From Pedobacter sp. D749 (lineage in GTDB: Bacteria; Bacteroidota; Bacteroidia; Sphingobacteriales; Sphingobacteriaceae), in the NCBI RefSeq assembly GCF_019317285.1, contig NZ_CP079218.1, forward strand, positions 5,270,001-5,334,000: a stretch of DNA of 64,000 bases. Reading direction: 5' to 3'. The position numbers and the translations under genes were made by a program. The notes below the pieces were generated by a model. That model made no database searches and was not told where the DNA came from. It saw nothing but the letters and a program-made list of their open reading frames with translations. Below, piece after piece: positions 34,865 through 43,003 of this stretch (the stretch's first letter is position 1; every line of letters begins with the position of its first letter).

Positions 34865-37672
34865 ATGAATAAAAAACTCTTTCTCCTCGACGGTATGGCG
34901 CTAATGTACAGGGCGCATTTTGCATTAAGTAAAAATCCGCGTTTTACCTCAACAGGTATCAATACATCGGCAGTAATGGGCTTTACCAATACCTTATTAG
35001 ATGTTTTGAAGAAAGAAAAACCGACACACATTGCAGTGGTTTTTGATACTGAAGCCCCAACTGAAAGGCATACCTCTTTCGAAGCGTATAAAGCACACCG
35101 CCAGGCCATGCCTGAAGATCTGGCAGCAGCAATGCCTTATGTAATTAAATTGATTACTGGTTTCAATATCCCCGTAATTACTTCTGATGGTTACGAGGCA
35201 GATGATATTATTGGTACACTGGCCAAAAAAGCCGAACAAAAAGGCTATCAGGTTTACTGTATGACCCCTGATAAGGATTTTGCACAACTGGTTTCTGAAA
35301 ATATTTTTATTTACAAACCTGCCCGTATGGGTAATGATATGGAAATATTGGGTGTAAAAGAAGTATTGGCTAAATGGGAGATCGAAAATGTATTACAGGT
35401 GATCGATATCCTGGGCTTATGGGGCGATGCTGTAGATAATATCCCAGGTATTCCGGGCATCGGCGAAAAAACCGCAAAAGCCCTGATCAAACAATATGGC
35501 TCTATGGAGAACATTATTGCAAACTCCCACGAGCTAAAAGGAAAACAACGGGAAAACGTAGAAAACTTTGCAGAACAGGGATTAATGTCTAAAAAACTAG
35601 CGACAATTCTCTTGGATGTTCCCGTTGAATTGGATGAGGCCAGTTTAGAACTCTGTGATCCGAGCCGTGATTTATTAGAACCATTATTTACCGAATTAGA
35701 ATTCAGGACTTTAGGACGCAGGGTATTTGGTGATGAATTTTCGGTAACCACAGCGCGCTTTCAGGAGGGTACGCAAACAGATTTATTCGGCAATCAATCG
35801 GGAGAAACCATACAATATACCAATACGCTGGAAGAAGAGCCGGCAGAAAAATTACCAGCTAAGACCATTGAAAATACTGAACATGATTACCAGTTGGTTG
35901 ACTCGGCAGAGCAGCGTGCTGATCTGATCAAATTGTTACTTGCCGAAAAGCGAATCTCCTTTGATACTGAAACTACTGGTACTGATGCCAACATGGCCGA
36001 TTTAGTAGGTTTGTCATTCTCTATTAAACCTGGAACAGGTTATTATATCCCAGTGCCTGCAGAAAGGGAAGAAGCGCAATTAATTGTTGATGATTTTAGG
36101 GTGATATTGGAAAATGAAGCCATTGAGAAAATCGGTCAGAATACCAAATACGATATCCTGGTTTTAAAATGGTATGGCGTAGAAGTAAAAGGCAAACTTT
36201 TCGATACCATGCTTGCGCATTATTTGATCGATCCCGATACCCGACATGGGATGGATGTATTATCAGAGAATTATCTTGGTTATTCACCAATCTCAATTAC
36301 TAAACTGATCGGTGCAAAAGGTAAAAACCAGGGCACCATGCGTGATGTTCCGGTAATTGATGTTGTAGATTATGCAGCTGAAGATGCCGATGTAACTCTG
36401 CAGTTAGCACACATCTTTGAACCAAAATTAAAAGAGTTAAATGCAGCCAAACTCGCCGAAGAAATTGAAAATCCTTTGGTTTATGTATTGGCAGATATAG
36501 AAAAGGAAGGCGTTCGAATTGATATCGAAACTTTACAGGCCTATTCTAAAGAGCTTGAAACAGAAATTATAAAGTTCGAACAGAATGTGTACGACAAAGC
36601 TGGAATTAAATTCAACCTGGCTTCGCCGAAACAACTGGGAGAGGTTTTATTTGATAAACTTCAGCTCGACCCGAAAGCTAAAAAAACTAAAACCGGTCAG
36701 TACCAAACCGGAGAAGATGTTTTAATGGCGCTAGCGAGTAAAAGTGATATTGTGAAGGATATTTTAGATTTCCGCCAGTTACAGAAACTTAAATCAACCT
36801 ATGTTGATGCATTGCCACTAATGGTTAACCCCAAAACTGGCAGGGTACATACATCCTACAATCAGGCCGTTGCAGCAACCGGAAGATTAAGCTCCAATAA
36901 CCCGAATTTACAGAACATCCCGATCCGTACTGAACGTGGAAGAGAAGTGCGTAAAGCCTTTATCGCAAGGGATGAAAACCACATTTTGTTATCAGCCGAT
37001 TATTCGCAGATTGAACTGCGCATTATTGCCGAAATCAGCAAGGAAGAAAATATGCTTGATGCTTTTAACAAAGGAATCGATATCCACACGGCAACGGCTG
37101 CTAAAGTGTATGGTGTAAGCATTGAAGAAGTAGATGGAACGCAACGCAGAAATGCAAAAGCAGTTAACTTTGGTATTATTTACGGTCAATCGGCTTTTGG
37201 TTTGTCGCAGAACTTGGGTATTCCACGTAAAGAAGCTGCCGAAATTATTGAACAATACTTTGCGCAATATCCTGGTATTAAACGTTACATGAGCGATACG
37301 ATGAATTTTGCCCGCGAAAATGGATTTGTAGAAACTATAATGGGTAGAAGACGCTATTTGAGAGACATTAACTCGGCTAATCAAACAGTAAGGGGTTTTG
37401 CTGAACGAAATGCCATTAACGCGCCTATACAGGGCTCTGCTGCCGATATGATCAAGATTGCTATGATCAATATCCACAAAGAGATGAAAGCACAAAATTT
37501 GCAATCAACAATGACTATGCAAGTGCATGATGAGTTGGTGTTTGATGTATTAAGGTCTGAAAAAGAAGTGATGAAAGCAATTATTCAGGATAAAATGGCC
37601 AATGCGATTAAATTAACTGTACCGATTGTTGTAGAAATTGGTGAGGGTGAAAACTGGCTGGCTGCGCATTAA
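34865..37672 (+). CDS. polA: DNA polymerase I
   Basis: A 935-residue polymerase with three domains. The 5'-3' nuclease domain is at about 1-290 (FLLDGMALMYRAHFA, SDGYEADDIIGTLA). The 3'-5' exonuclease region is at about 330-500, with the active motif FDTETTGTD, so proofreading should be functional. The polymerase domain is at about 550-935, with LSADYSQIELRIIAEIS, RRNAKAVNFGIIYGQS and MQVHDELVFDV. Full length and all three active sites are present. It repairs DNA and replaces RNA primers in lagging-strand synthesis. It is a single-gene unit. Confidence 0.97.
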   Translation: MNKKLFLLDGMALMYRAHFALSKNPRFTSTGINTSAVMGFTNTLLDVLKKEKPTHIAVVFDTEAPTERHTSFEAYKAHRQAMPEDLAAAMPYVIKLITGFNIPVITSDGYEADDIIGTLAKKAEQKGYQVYCMTPDKDFAQLVSENIFIYKPARMGNDMEILGVKEVLAKWEIENVLQVIDILGLWGDAVDNIPGIPGIGEKTAKALIKQYGSMENIIANSHELKGKQRENVENFAEQGLMSKKLATILLDVPVELDEASLELCDPSRDLLEPLFTELEFRTLGRRVFGDEFSVTTARFQEGTQTDLFGNQSGETIQYTNTLEEEPAEKLPAKTIENTEHDYQLVDSAEQRADLIKLLLAEKRISFDTETTGTDANMADLVGLSFSIKPGTGYYIPVPAEREEAQLIVDDFRVILENEAIEKIGQNTKYDILVLKWYGVEVKGKLFDTMLAHYLIDPDTRHGMDVLSENYLGYSPISITKLIGAKGKNQGTMRDVPVIDVVDYAAEDADVTLQLAHIFEPKLKELNAAKLAEEIENPLVYVLADIEKEGVRIDIETLQAYSKELETEIIKFEQNVYDKAGIKFNLASPKQLGEVLFDKLQLDPKAKKTKTGQYQTGEDVLMALASKSDIVKDILDFRQLQKLKSTYVDALPLMVNPKTGRVHTSYNQAVAATGRLSSNNPNLQNIPIRTERGREVRKAFIARDENHILLSADYSQIELRIIAEISKEENMLDAFNKGIDIHTATAAKVYGVSIEEVDGTQRRNAKAVNFGIIYGQSAFGLSQNLGIPRKEAAEIIEQYFAQYPGIKRYMSDTMNFARENGFVETIMGRRRYLRDINSANQTVRGFAERNAINAPIQGSAADMIKIAMINIHKEMKAQNLQSTMTMQVHDELVFDVLRSEKEVMKAIIQDKMANAIKLTVPIVVEIGEGENWLAAH

Positions 37673-37823
37673 AAAATAAAAATAGTTATTATCTTCATTA
37701 AAACTTCATATCGATTTATGAATTTTATATCAACAAAATAAACGAGAAAAAAAATCGAAAGTTATGAAACCTCTGAGTGAAACGAAGAAATTTCATAACA
37801 ACTAAAAAACAAATCAAAGAATT

Positions 37824-38162
37824 ATGAAAAAGTTATTAAGTTTAATCGCAATCGCAGCATTTGGTTTAACAACAGCATTTGCTCAAACACCAGCTACAGC
37901 TACTAAAGCTAAAACTGTTGCCAAAAAAGAAGTAAAAACAACAACTGCACCTGTTAAAGCAGGCGAAAAACAAGAGGCTAAAAAAGTAGAGACTAAAACC
38001 ACTACTACAGCTACTAAAGTAAAAGCAGATGGTACGCCAGATAAACGTTTTAAAGAAAATAAAGCAAAAGCAGTAACTAAAGTTGCTGGTCCAACTAAAA
38101 AAGATGGTACAGCAGATATGCGTTACAAAGCAAACAAAGCTGCCGCTGCTAAAAAGAATTAG
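37824..38162 (+). CDS. Small secreted lysine/alanine-rich protein with two internal repeats
   Basis: A 112-residue protein with a signal peptide (about 1-21, AFAQT). The mature part is rich in lysine, alanine and threonine. Near the C-terminus a 14-residue motif occurs twice: KADGTPDKRFKENK (about 69-82) and KKDGTADMRYKANK (about 92-105). The repeated DGTxDxRxKxNK motif resembles short extracellular proteins found across Bacteroidota, whose role is unknown. The basic charge suggests binding to acidic polymers, which is an inference. A terminator follows. Confidence 0.8.
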   Translation: MKKLLSLIAIAAFGLTTAFAQTPATATKAKTVAKKEVKTTTAPVKAGEKQEAKKVETKTTTTATKVKADGTPDKRFKENKAKAVTKVAGPTKKDGTADMRYKANKAAAAKKN

Positions 38163-38180
38163 GTTCAGGTTTATAATTTG

Positions 38181-38217
38181 AAGGGTCTCCAATGAAAATC
38201 GGAGGCCCTTTTTTGTT
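38181..38217 (+). terminator. Rho-independent terminator
   Basis: AAGGGTCTCC (38181-38190) pairs with GGAGGCCCTT (38201-38210), followed by TTTTTG. It is directly after the small basic protein gene. Confidence 0.8.
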
Positions 38218-38266
38218 TTTACGCCACATGGATTACTCCTTAAGCGTGCACTCTGCAAAAAAAAAT

Positions 38267-38411
38267 CGTCATCTCGACCGGAACGCAGTGTAGCGGAGAG
38301 ATCTACTCGAGATAGATTTCTCCATTCCGTTGCACTTCAGTCGAGATTACGGTTCTCTCGTTGGTCGTGATTTGCAATCACGACCGTTCGAACGGCGGAT
38401 TTTTAATCCGC
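38267..38411. repeat. Compound palindromic repeat (GTCATCTCGACC family with two hairpins)
   Basis: The first part (38267-38351) begins CGTCATCTCGACC and ends with the imperfect inverse TCGAGATTACG. Then come GGTCGTGATTTGCAATCACGACC-type arms (38363-38385, 8-bp perfect stem) and GCGGAT / ATCCGC (38395-38411). The structure could form several hairpins in RNA. It lies between two convergent genes. Confidence 0.75.
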
Positions 38412-38417
38412 ACGAGG

Positions 38418-39095
38418 CTATAAACTTATTGTCTCACCAATTTCTGGCAACAATAAAGTTTTGTTTTCGCGCTCAAATTTATCTAAAGCAGCTTTTGTAT
38501 CAATTTCAATTACCGGAAAGGTATTGTAATGAACGCCGATTACCTTGTCGCAGTCGAAATATTTCGTTGCCACCAAAGCATCATCAACATCCATGGTGTA
38601 ATTCCCACCGATAGGTAAAATGGCATAATCAAGGTTGTAAATATCAGCTAAAACCTTCATTTCTATGGTTAAACCTGTATCACCAGCAAAGTAAATCTGT
38701 TTGCCATCAACTTCAAGTACAAAACCAGCAGGATTTCCGCCGTAACTTCCATCTGGTAAACCTGATGAATGTGTAGCTGGCACCATGCGTACAGTTCCCC
38801 AATCGAAAGTAAATTTACCAAAATTCATTCCATGCACTTTTTCTACACCCTGTTTAGAAATCCAATCAATAATTTCTGGCATCGCTATAACGGTTGCCTG
38901 GGTTTGCTTCGCCAGGCTTACCAGATCAGCTACATGATCGCTATGACCATGACTTACCAGGATATAATCAGCCTCAATAGCTTTAATGTCTATATTTTTA
39001 GCTAGTGGATTGTAGGATATAAATGGGTCGAATAATAATTTTTTGCCAGCTGCTTCTAGTAAGAAACAAGATTGGCCATAATAGGTGTATTTCAT
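38418..39095 (-). CDS. UPF0173 metal-dependent hydrolase
   Basis: A 225-residue MBL-fold protein with the metal-binding motif SHGHSDH (about 49-55), the later TH in VPATHSSG and the aspartate of FAGDTGLT. The whole length fits the UPF0173 family, of which YtkL is the Bacillus member. The reaction is not defined. The reverse-strand ATG is at 39095, and a heptad array starts 6 bp upstream. The gene lies in a leftward series with the YbaB gene. Confidence 0.92.
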   Translation of the reverse strand: MKYTYYGQSCFLLEAAGKKLLFDPFISYNPLAKNIDIKAIEADYILVSHGHSDHVADLVSLAKQTQATVIAMPEIIDWISKQGVEKVHGMNFGKFTFDWGTVRMVPATHSSGLPDGSYGGNPAGFVLEVDGKQIYFAGDTGLTIEMKVLADIYNLDYAILPIGGNYTMDVDDALVATKYFDCDKVIGVHYNTFPVIEIDTKAALDKFERENKTLLLPEIGETISL

Positions 39096-39101
39096 AATAA
39101 T

Positions 39102-39136
39102 AGTATCAAGATTTGAGTCTCAAGTAGCAAAATCGA
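39102..39136. repeat. 7-bp repeat array upstream of UPF0173 gene
   Basis: Five units read AGTATCA AGATTTG AGTCTCA AGTAGCA AAATCGA. The array begins exactly 6 bp upstream of the start codon, the same distance as the related array at 60761 before the isoaspartyl peptidase gene. Confidence 0.7.
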
Positions 39137-39173
39137 TTCTTCTTAGGATAAACAGCTAACTTAACTAATGGTT

Positions 39174-39479
39174 TTATTGGCCAAACATGCCACCTAATCC
39201 ACCTAGCATATCTTGAGCCGATGCCTGCATTTCGGCAGCACTAACCTGTTCGGCGCTTGCCATTGCTTTGTTAATAGCAGTTAATAACAGTTCTTCCAAT
39301 TCTTCCTTATCGGCGTTTTTCAAAAACTCCTCATCAATGGAAATTCCGGTGATGGATTTGTTGGCTGTAGCGGTAATTTTTATTGCACCATTTTCAACTT
39401 CGCCAAACACCGAAACCGTATCCAGACGTTTTTTAACTTCTTCGGCTTTTTGTTGAGCCGCAAATAATTTATCGAACAT
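39174..39479 (-). CDS. YbaB/EbfC family nucleoid-associated protein
   Basis: A 101-residue small helical protein matching YbaB/EbfC: FAAQQKAEEVKKRLDTV, then KITATANKSITGISIDEEFL and ELLLTAINKAMASAEQVSAAEMQ. These proteins form dimers that bind DNA. In most bacteria ybaB lies between dnaX and recR, but here it lies between UPF0173 and a membrane-protein gene, so the usual operon is not present. Confidence 0.9.
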   Translation of the reverse strand: MFDKLFAAQQKAEEVKKRLDTVSVFGEVENGAIKITATANKSITGISIDEEFLKNADKEELEELLLTAINKAMASAEQVSAAEMQASAQDMLGGLGGMFGQ

Positions 39480-39500
39480 AATCGTTTTTTTATAATGAAA

Positions 39501-40484
39501 CTAAATCCGGCCTAAAATCGTATTGGCCTCATCAAGGAAGCGCTCAATCTTTTTAGTGCCTATAAAGCTTTTAAGGTTTAGAATGGTTGTTTTATTTTTG
39601 GCAGGCAAAAAAATCTCTGCCCTGACTTCTGTACCTGAGTAAATAAGATTGGTTGTTTTACGGATTACCTGAAAACGGATCAGGTCAGCAAAAGGGTATT
39701 CTTTTTTAAAACGGCCGGCAAAAGTAGAACGGATAATTTTCCTTTGGCTTTTATCAAAGCGGATATTGGATGTTGCTGCAAAAAGAAGCGCCAAGCCTAT
39801 CGCCGCTGGGAAATAGGTAAGGAGTATTTTTTGAATAGATCCTTCGTTTGACAAAAAATCGGGGCTAAATAATATGGCAACGGTAGCACCGATAAAAATC
39901 AACCCAAAAATAAAACTTCCTATCTTATTATCCCGCAACAGGTAAATACCACCCTCTTCTCTGAAAAACTTAAAATCGTAAATGGTCTGTTTAGGAATTA
40001 TTGGTGCATTGGCGAATACGAGCTCATCAATCTTTGGTAGTACCTCCTGCTGAAAAGCGATCAGGTTGGCATTGGTGGCTTTACTATATCCGGAAGAAAC
40101 CAGTAATCCACGGCCGTGCCTGTTACTTTTTTTGAACAGTTTATAATTAAAACCGCTCCCTAATATTTCGTATGGTTCTACTGAAGCGATATCATCAAAA
40201 GGGATTGATCCTGTTGGTAAAAAGGCAATTTTTTTATATAAAACCCTGCTGTTTCCATCAAAAATTACTTTTGTTTCGGCCATAAAAATCAGCAGTAATG
40301 GAATTAATAACAGGAAGCCATAATAGCCGAGAGTGAGGCCGGCAGAATAACCCTGTACTGATTTTGATAAAAAGAAAATAAAGGCCGCAATCAGTACAAA
40401 AAATATGAGCCCGACTATCCTTAAATTTCTTTTAGGATAGATGGTTAATGTACCCGGTTCGATAATCCATTTTGTTTTTGCCAT
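39501..40484 (-). CDS. Membrane protein of unknown function
   Basis: A 327-residue protein. I start it at the ATG at 40484 (MAKTKWIIEPG), because the longer frame from 40577 runs into the upstream gene's 3' end without gaining protein features. It has two pairs of transmembrane helices, at about 20-70 and about 195-245, and soluble loops between. No known family was recognised. The 4-bp gap after the serine-hydrolase stop means it is in the same operon and probably translationally coupled. Confidence 0.8.
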   Translation of the reverse strand: MAKTKWIIEPGTLTIYPKRNLRIVGLIFFVLIAAFIFFLSKSVQGYSAGLTLGYYGFLLLIPLLLIFMAETKVIFDGNSRVLYKKIAFLPTGSIPFDDIASVEPYEILGSGFNYKLFKKSNRHGRGLLVSSGYSKATNANLIAFQQEVLPKIDELVFANAPIIPKQTIYDFKFFREEGGIYLLRDNKIGSFIFGLIFIGATVAILFSPDFLSNEGSIQKILLTYFPAAIGLALLFAATSNIRFDKSQRKIIRSTFAGRFKKEYPFADLIRFQVIRKTTNLIYSGTEVRAEIFLPAKNKTTILNLKSFIGTKKIERFLDEANTILGRI

Positions 40485-40488
40485 AAGT

Positions 40489-41721
40489 TTAATCTTCGTC
40501 TGAACCTGGCAAACTGCCGTTGCCATGATATGCCCCCTTACGGATAATCGGCATGTCGAAGTGTTTATACAGATCATCGAGATGCATTAAACTTCCGTTT
40601 GTCAGGTTGCCTAAAAACACAATAACAATGTTTTTGTTTAGATCTCTTACATAAATATGGCGGAAACCATGCCACCAACCCGTATGGTATACTACTTTGT
40701 CCATTTTTTCGCCATCAAACATTCTCCAGCCATAACCATAGTTGAAGTGACCATTAATGGGCTTATTGTGTCCGGTATAGGCAGAATCGAGGCTCTTTTT
40801 ACTTAATAATCTTCCATTTTTCAAATATTTATCAAACAGCACCAAATCGTGTACCGTACTATAAATGCCTTTATCTCCAACTGGTCCATCTAAAAAGTTC
40901 TGTGCAACAGAGTACCTAAAACTATTGCGGTCGTGGCCAACCACATCAACCGGAATTTTTTCATACTCGGTTGTGCTATATACGTGTGTATGTTTTAATC
41001 CGGCAGGTTTAAACACGTGTTCCATCATGTACTGTGAATAGCGCTGTCCGGTTACCTTTTCTATAATGGCACCCAACACCATAAAGTTTGAGTTGTTGTA
41101 GTGAAAACGGTTATCTGGTTTGGTGTATGGATTAGGTTTTCGCTCGGCGATAACATTCATTACTTCCTGATTGGTAACTCCTTTTTTCATATTGCGTTTT
41201 TCCTTGCGCCATATATCATCGATAAAGTAAACGTAGTTCATCATGCCACTTCGGTGAGAAAGCAATAGTTTTACAGTAATGCCTTCGTATGGAAAATTAG
41301 GATAGAACTTTTTTACGTTATCGTTTAACGAAAGTTTTCCGGCCTCTACCAATTGCATAATCGCCGTGCCGGTAAATGTTTTGGTAATGGATGCCAATTC
41401 GAATTCTGAATTGATCGTCAAACTATCGCGGTGAAGGTAATCGGCCCAACCAACCGCTTTTTCGTAAAGGATTTTTCCGTCTTTTGCCACCAGCATATTT
41501 CCGTTAAAACCATATTTTTTATGTAGGTTGTCTACAAAATCGGCAATCCATTTGTCGCCTTTTTGTGGGTTATAAACCAATAAAAGGCTATCCGCTTTAT
41601 CGTCATCTTTGGTGCGGATTTTTTTTTCAGCAGCCTTTTTCTCTTCAGATTTTTTGCTTGAACAAGCAGTTAATAAAGTTACAGAGAGGGCTAATGCTGA
41701 ACATATATATCGAAAATTCAT
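40489..41721 (-). CDS. Serine hydrolase lipoprotein (beta-lactamase / class C fold)
   Basis: A 410-residue lipoprotein with lipobox LLTAC near residue 20. The active-site motifs are SITKTFT (SxxK), HYNNSNF (YxN) and HTGWWHG (a KTG-like HTG). This is the family of penicillin-binding-protein-like peptidases and esterases related to class C beta-lactamases. It is anchored at the inner or outer membrane facing the periplasm. A beta-lactam role is not shown. It is followed after 4 bp by the unknown membrane-protein gene. Confidence 0.9.
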   Translation of the reverse strand: MNFRYICSALALSVTLLTACSSKKSEEKKAAEKKIRTKDDDKADSLLLVYNPQKGDKWIADFVDNLHKKYGFNGNMLVAKDGKILYEKAVGWADYLHRDSLTINSEFELASITKTFTGTAIMQLVEAGKLSLNDNVKKFYPNFPYEGITVKLLLSHRSGMMNYVYFIDDIWRKEKRNMKKGVTNQEVMNVIAERKPNPYTKPDNRFHYNNSNFMVLGAIIEKVTGQRYSQYMMEHVFKPAGLKHTHVYSTTEYEKIPVDVVGHDRNSFRYSVAQNFLDGPVGDKGIYSTVHDLVLFDKYLKNGRLLSKKSLDSAYTGHNKPINGHFNYGYGWRMFDGEKMDKVVYHTGWWHGFRHIYVRDLNKNIVIVFLGNLTNGSLMHLDDLYKHFDMPIIRKGAYHGNGSLPGSDED

Positions 41722-41789
41722 TTATAATAAGGGTGGTATATTTAAAACCCGAAAATTAAAGAATTTTAGACGGTTAAAACGAAAGAGTT

Positions 41790-42341
41790 TTACACATTTT
41801 CGCAATTTTGATTGTACCAGCATTCAAATAAGTGACCTTTACTTCCATAAACAGGATCGCTGTCTGGATTTTTAACGTTGGCAATGGTTTCATCCGCTTC
41901 AGGTCGCTCTTCAGCTTTGCCATATTTTATGTCGTAATCTGAGCCATTTGGATATGCGCCAACAACAGTGAAGTCGTCGCTTGAGTTCAGTTTTTTGTGT
42001 GCTACACCTGCAGGGATGATAATGACATCACCTTTATCCAGCTCTACACAAACGCCATGATCACCTCCAAACTGTACATCGGCCTTGCCGCAAAATACAC
42101 CCATTACTTCGTGCGTATTGCTATGGTAATGGTGATAGTCGAAAATGCCATCTACCCAGGCATTGGTGTACCCATTCTGCGCGAAAACTTTTTTAATCAC
42201 TTCTTCAGTATCATCAGGGTGTAACCTGAACGTACCTTTGTAAATCATTAAGGGTAATTTGGGGTTGTTAGGGAAATTGCCGTTCTCCTCTATTTTATGT
42301 GCAACTAAGTAAGCTTCTTGTATCAGTTTTTCTTTATCCAT
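41790..42341 (-). CDS. Cupin domain protein (YjlB-like)
   Basis: A 183-residue protein with a cupin metal-binding region: DYHHYHSNTHEVMGVFCGKADVQFGG, then KGDVIIIPAGVAHKKL. The conserved GYTNAWVDGIFDYHHYHSN part is typical of YjlB-type cupins. The HYH...H arrangement suggests one divalent metal ion. The reaction is unknown. It is transcribed leftward and is probably separate from the serine-hydrolase operon, with a 68-bp gap. Confidence 0.85.
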   Translation of the reverse strand: MDKEKLIQEAYLVAHKIEENGNFPNNPKLPLMIYKGTFRLHPDDTEEVIKKVFAQNGYTNAWVDGIFDYHHYHSNTHEVMGVFCGKADVQFGGDHGVCVELDKGDVIIIPAGVAHKKLNSSDDFTVVGAYPNGSDYDIKYGKAEERPEADETIANVKNPDSDPVYGSKGHLFECWYNQNCENV

Positions 42342-42400
42342 GATTTTGGGTGTTTAATAATTAACAAAGGAATTGGAAAAGGGTTTAGGTTTATCAGGTT

Positions 42401-42436
42401 TTTCTCCCGCAGATTTAAGAAGATAGGCGCAGAGCT
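42401..42436. repeat. CCGCAGATTT-type repeat, left of GxxExxY gene
   Basis: TTTCTCCCGCAGATTT (42401-42416) and GGCGCAGAGCT (42426-42436) match parts of the palindromes at 25238-25322 and 42924-42978. It is a one-sided copy. Confidence 0.65.
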
Positions 42437-42540
42437 GCTCTCTTTTTCCTAGACTGAATTTATTATTTTGATAATTACAGGAATTATAATATTTTTAGTT
42501 AATCATCCTCATTTAAGAATACCCATTAAATTTTTATACT

Positions 42541-42921
42541 ATGGATGAGAATGATATCTCCTATCAAATAAGAAGTGCAATATTTACAGTTTACAATGCA
42601 TTAGGCCCCGGTTTATTAGAATCTGTTTACGAAACGGTACTGACTTATGTTTTAACCAAAAATGGCTTAGATGTTAAGCAACAGGTAAAATTACCGGTTG
42701 TTTTTGAAGGTATAACCCTTGATGCCGGCTATAGGATAGATTTATTAATAAACGATCTGGTCATTATCGAAGTAAAATCAGTAGAAACACTTGCGCCAGT
42801 TCACCATAAGCAGGTACTTACTTATCTGAAACTTTCTGGCTTACGACTTGGATTGCTTGTTAATTTTAATTCATCAGATATATCTCAGTCGATATGGAGA
42901 AAAGTGAATGGTCTTTTTTGA
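42541..42921 (+). CDS. GxxExxY protein (PD-(D/E)XK nuclease-like)
   Basis: A 126-residue protein with the naming motif GPGLLESVY (residues 22-30). The nuclease-like core has RIDLLI (D67) and IIEVKS (E77, K79), matching a PD-(D/E)XK fold. GxxExxY proteins are common in environmental genomes and have no proven function. The gene is flanked by CCGCAGAT repeats on both sides (42401-42436 and 42924-42978) and lies alone on the + strand between leftward genes, so it looks like an independent insertion. Confidence 0.88.
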   Translation: MDENDISYQIRSAIFTVYNALGPGLLESVYETVLTYVLTKNGLDVKQQVKLPVVFEGITLDAGYRIDLLINDLVIIEVKSVETLAPVHHKQVLTYLKLSGLRLGLLVNFNSSDISQSIWRKVNGLF

Positions 42922-42923
42922 AT

Positions 42924-42978
42924 GTTTCCCGCAGATTTAAATGCTTTATCTGCGTGCTCTGCGGCATCTGCGGGAAAC
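42924..42978. repeat. CCGCAGAT palindrome, right of GxxExxY gene
   Basis: GTTTCCCGCAGAT (42924-42936) and ATCTGCGGGAAAC (42966-42978) are perfect 13-bp inverted arms. The first arm begins three bases after the GxxExxY stop codon. Confidence 0.85.
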
Positions 42979-43003
42979 ACTTTCTAGTATCAAAATATAT
43001 AAA

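Noticed and set aside
37866..38258. Reverse-strand 130-residue frame rich in Phe, Cys and Ser
   Set aside because: It is the antisense shadow of the lysine/alanine/threonine-rich small protein gene and its terminator.
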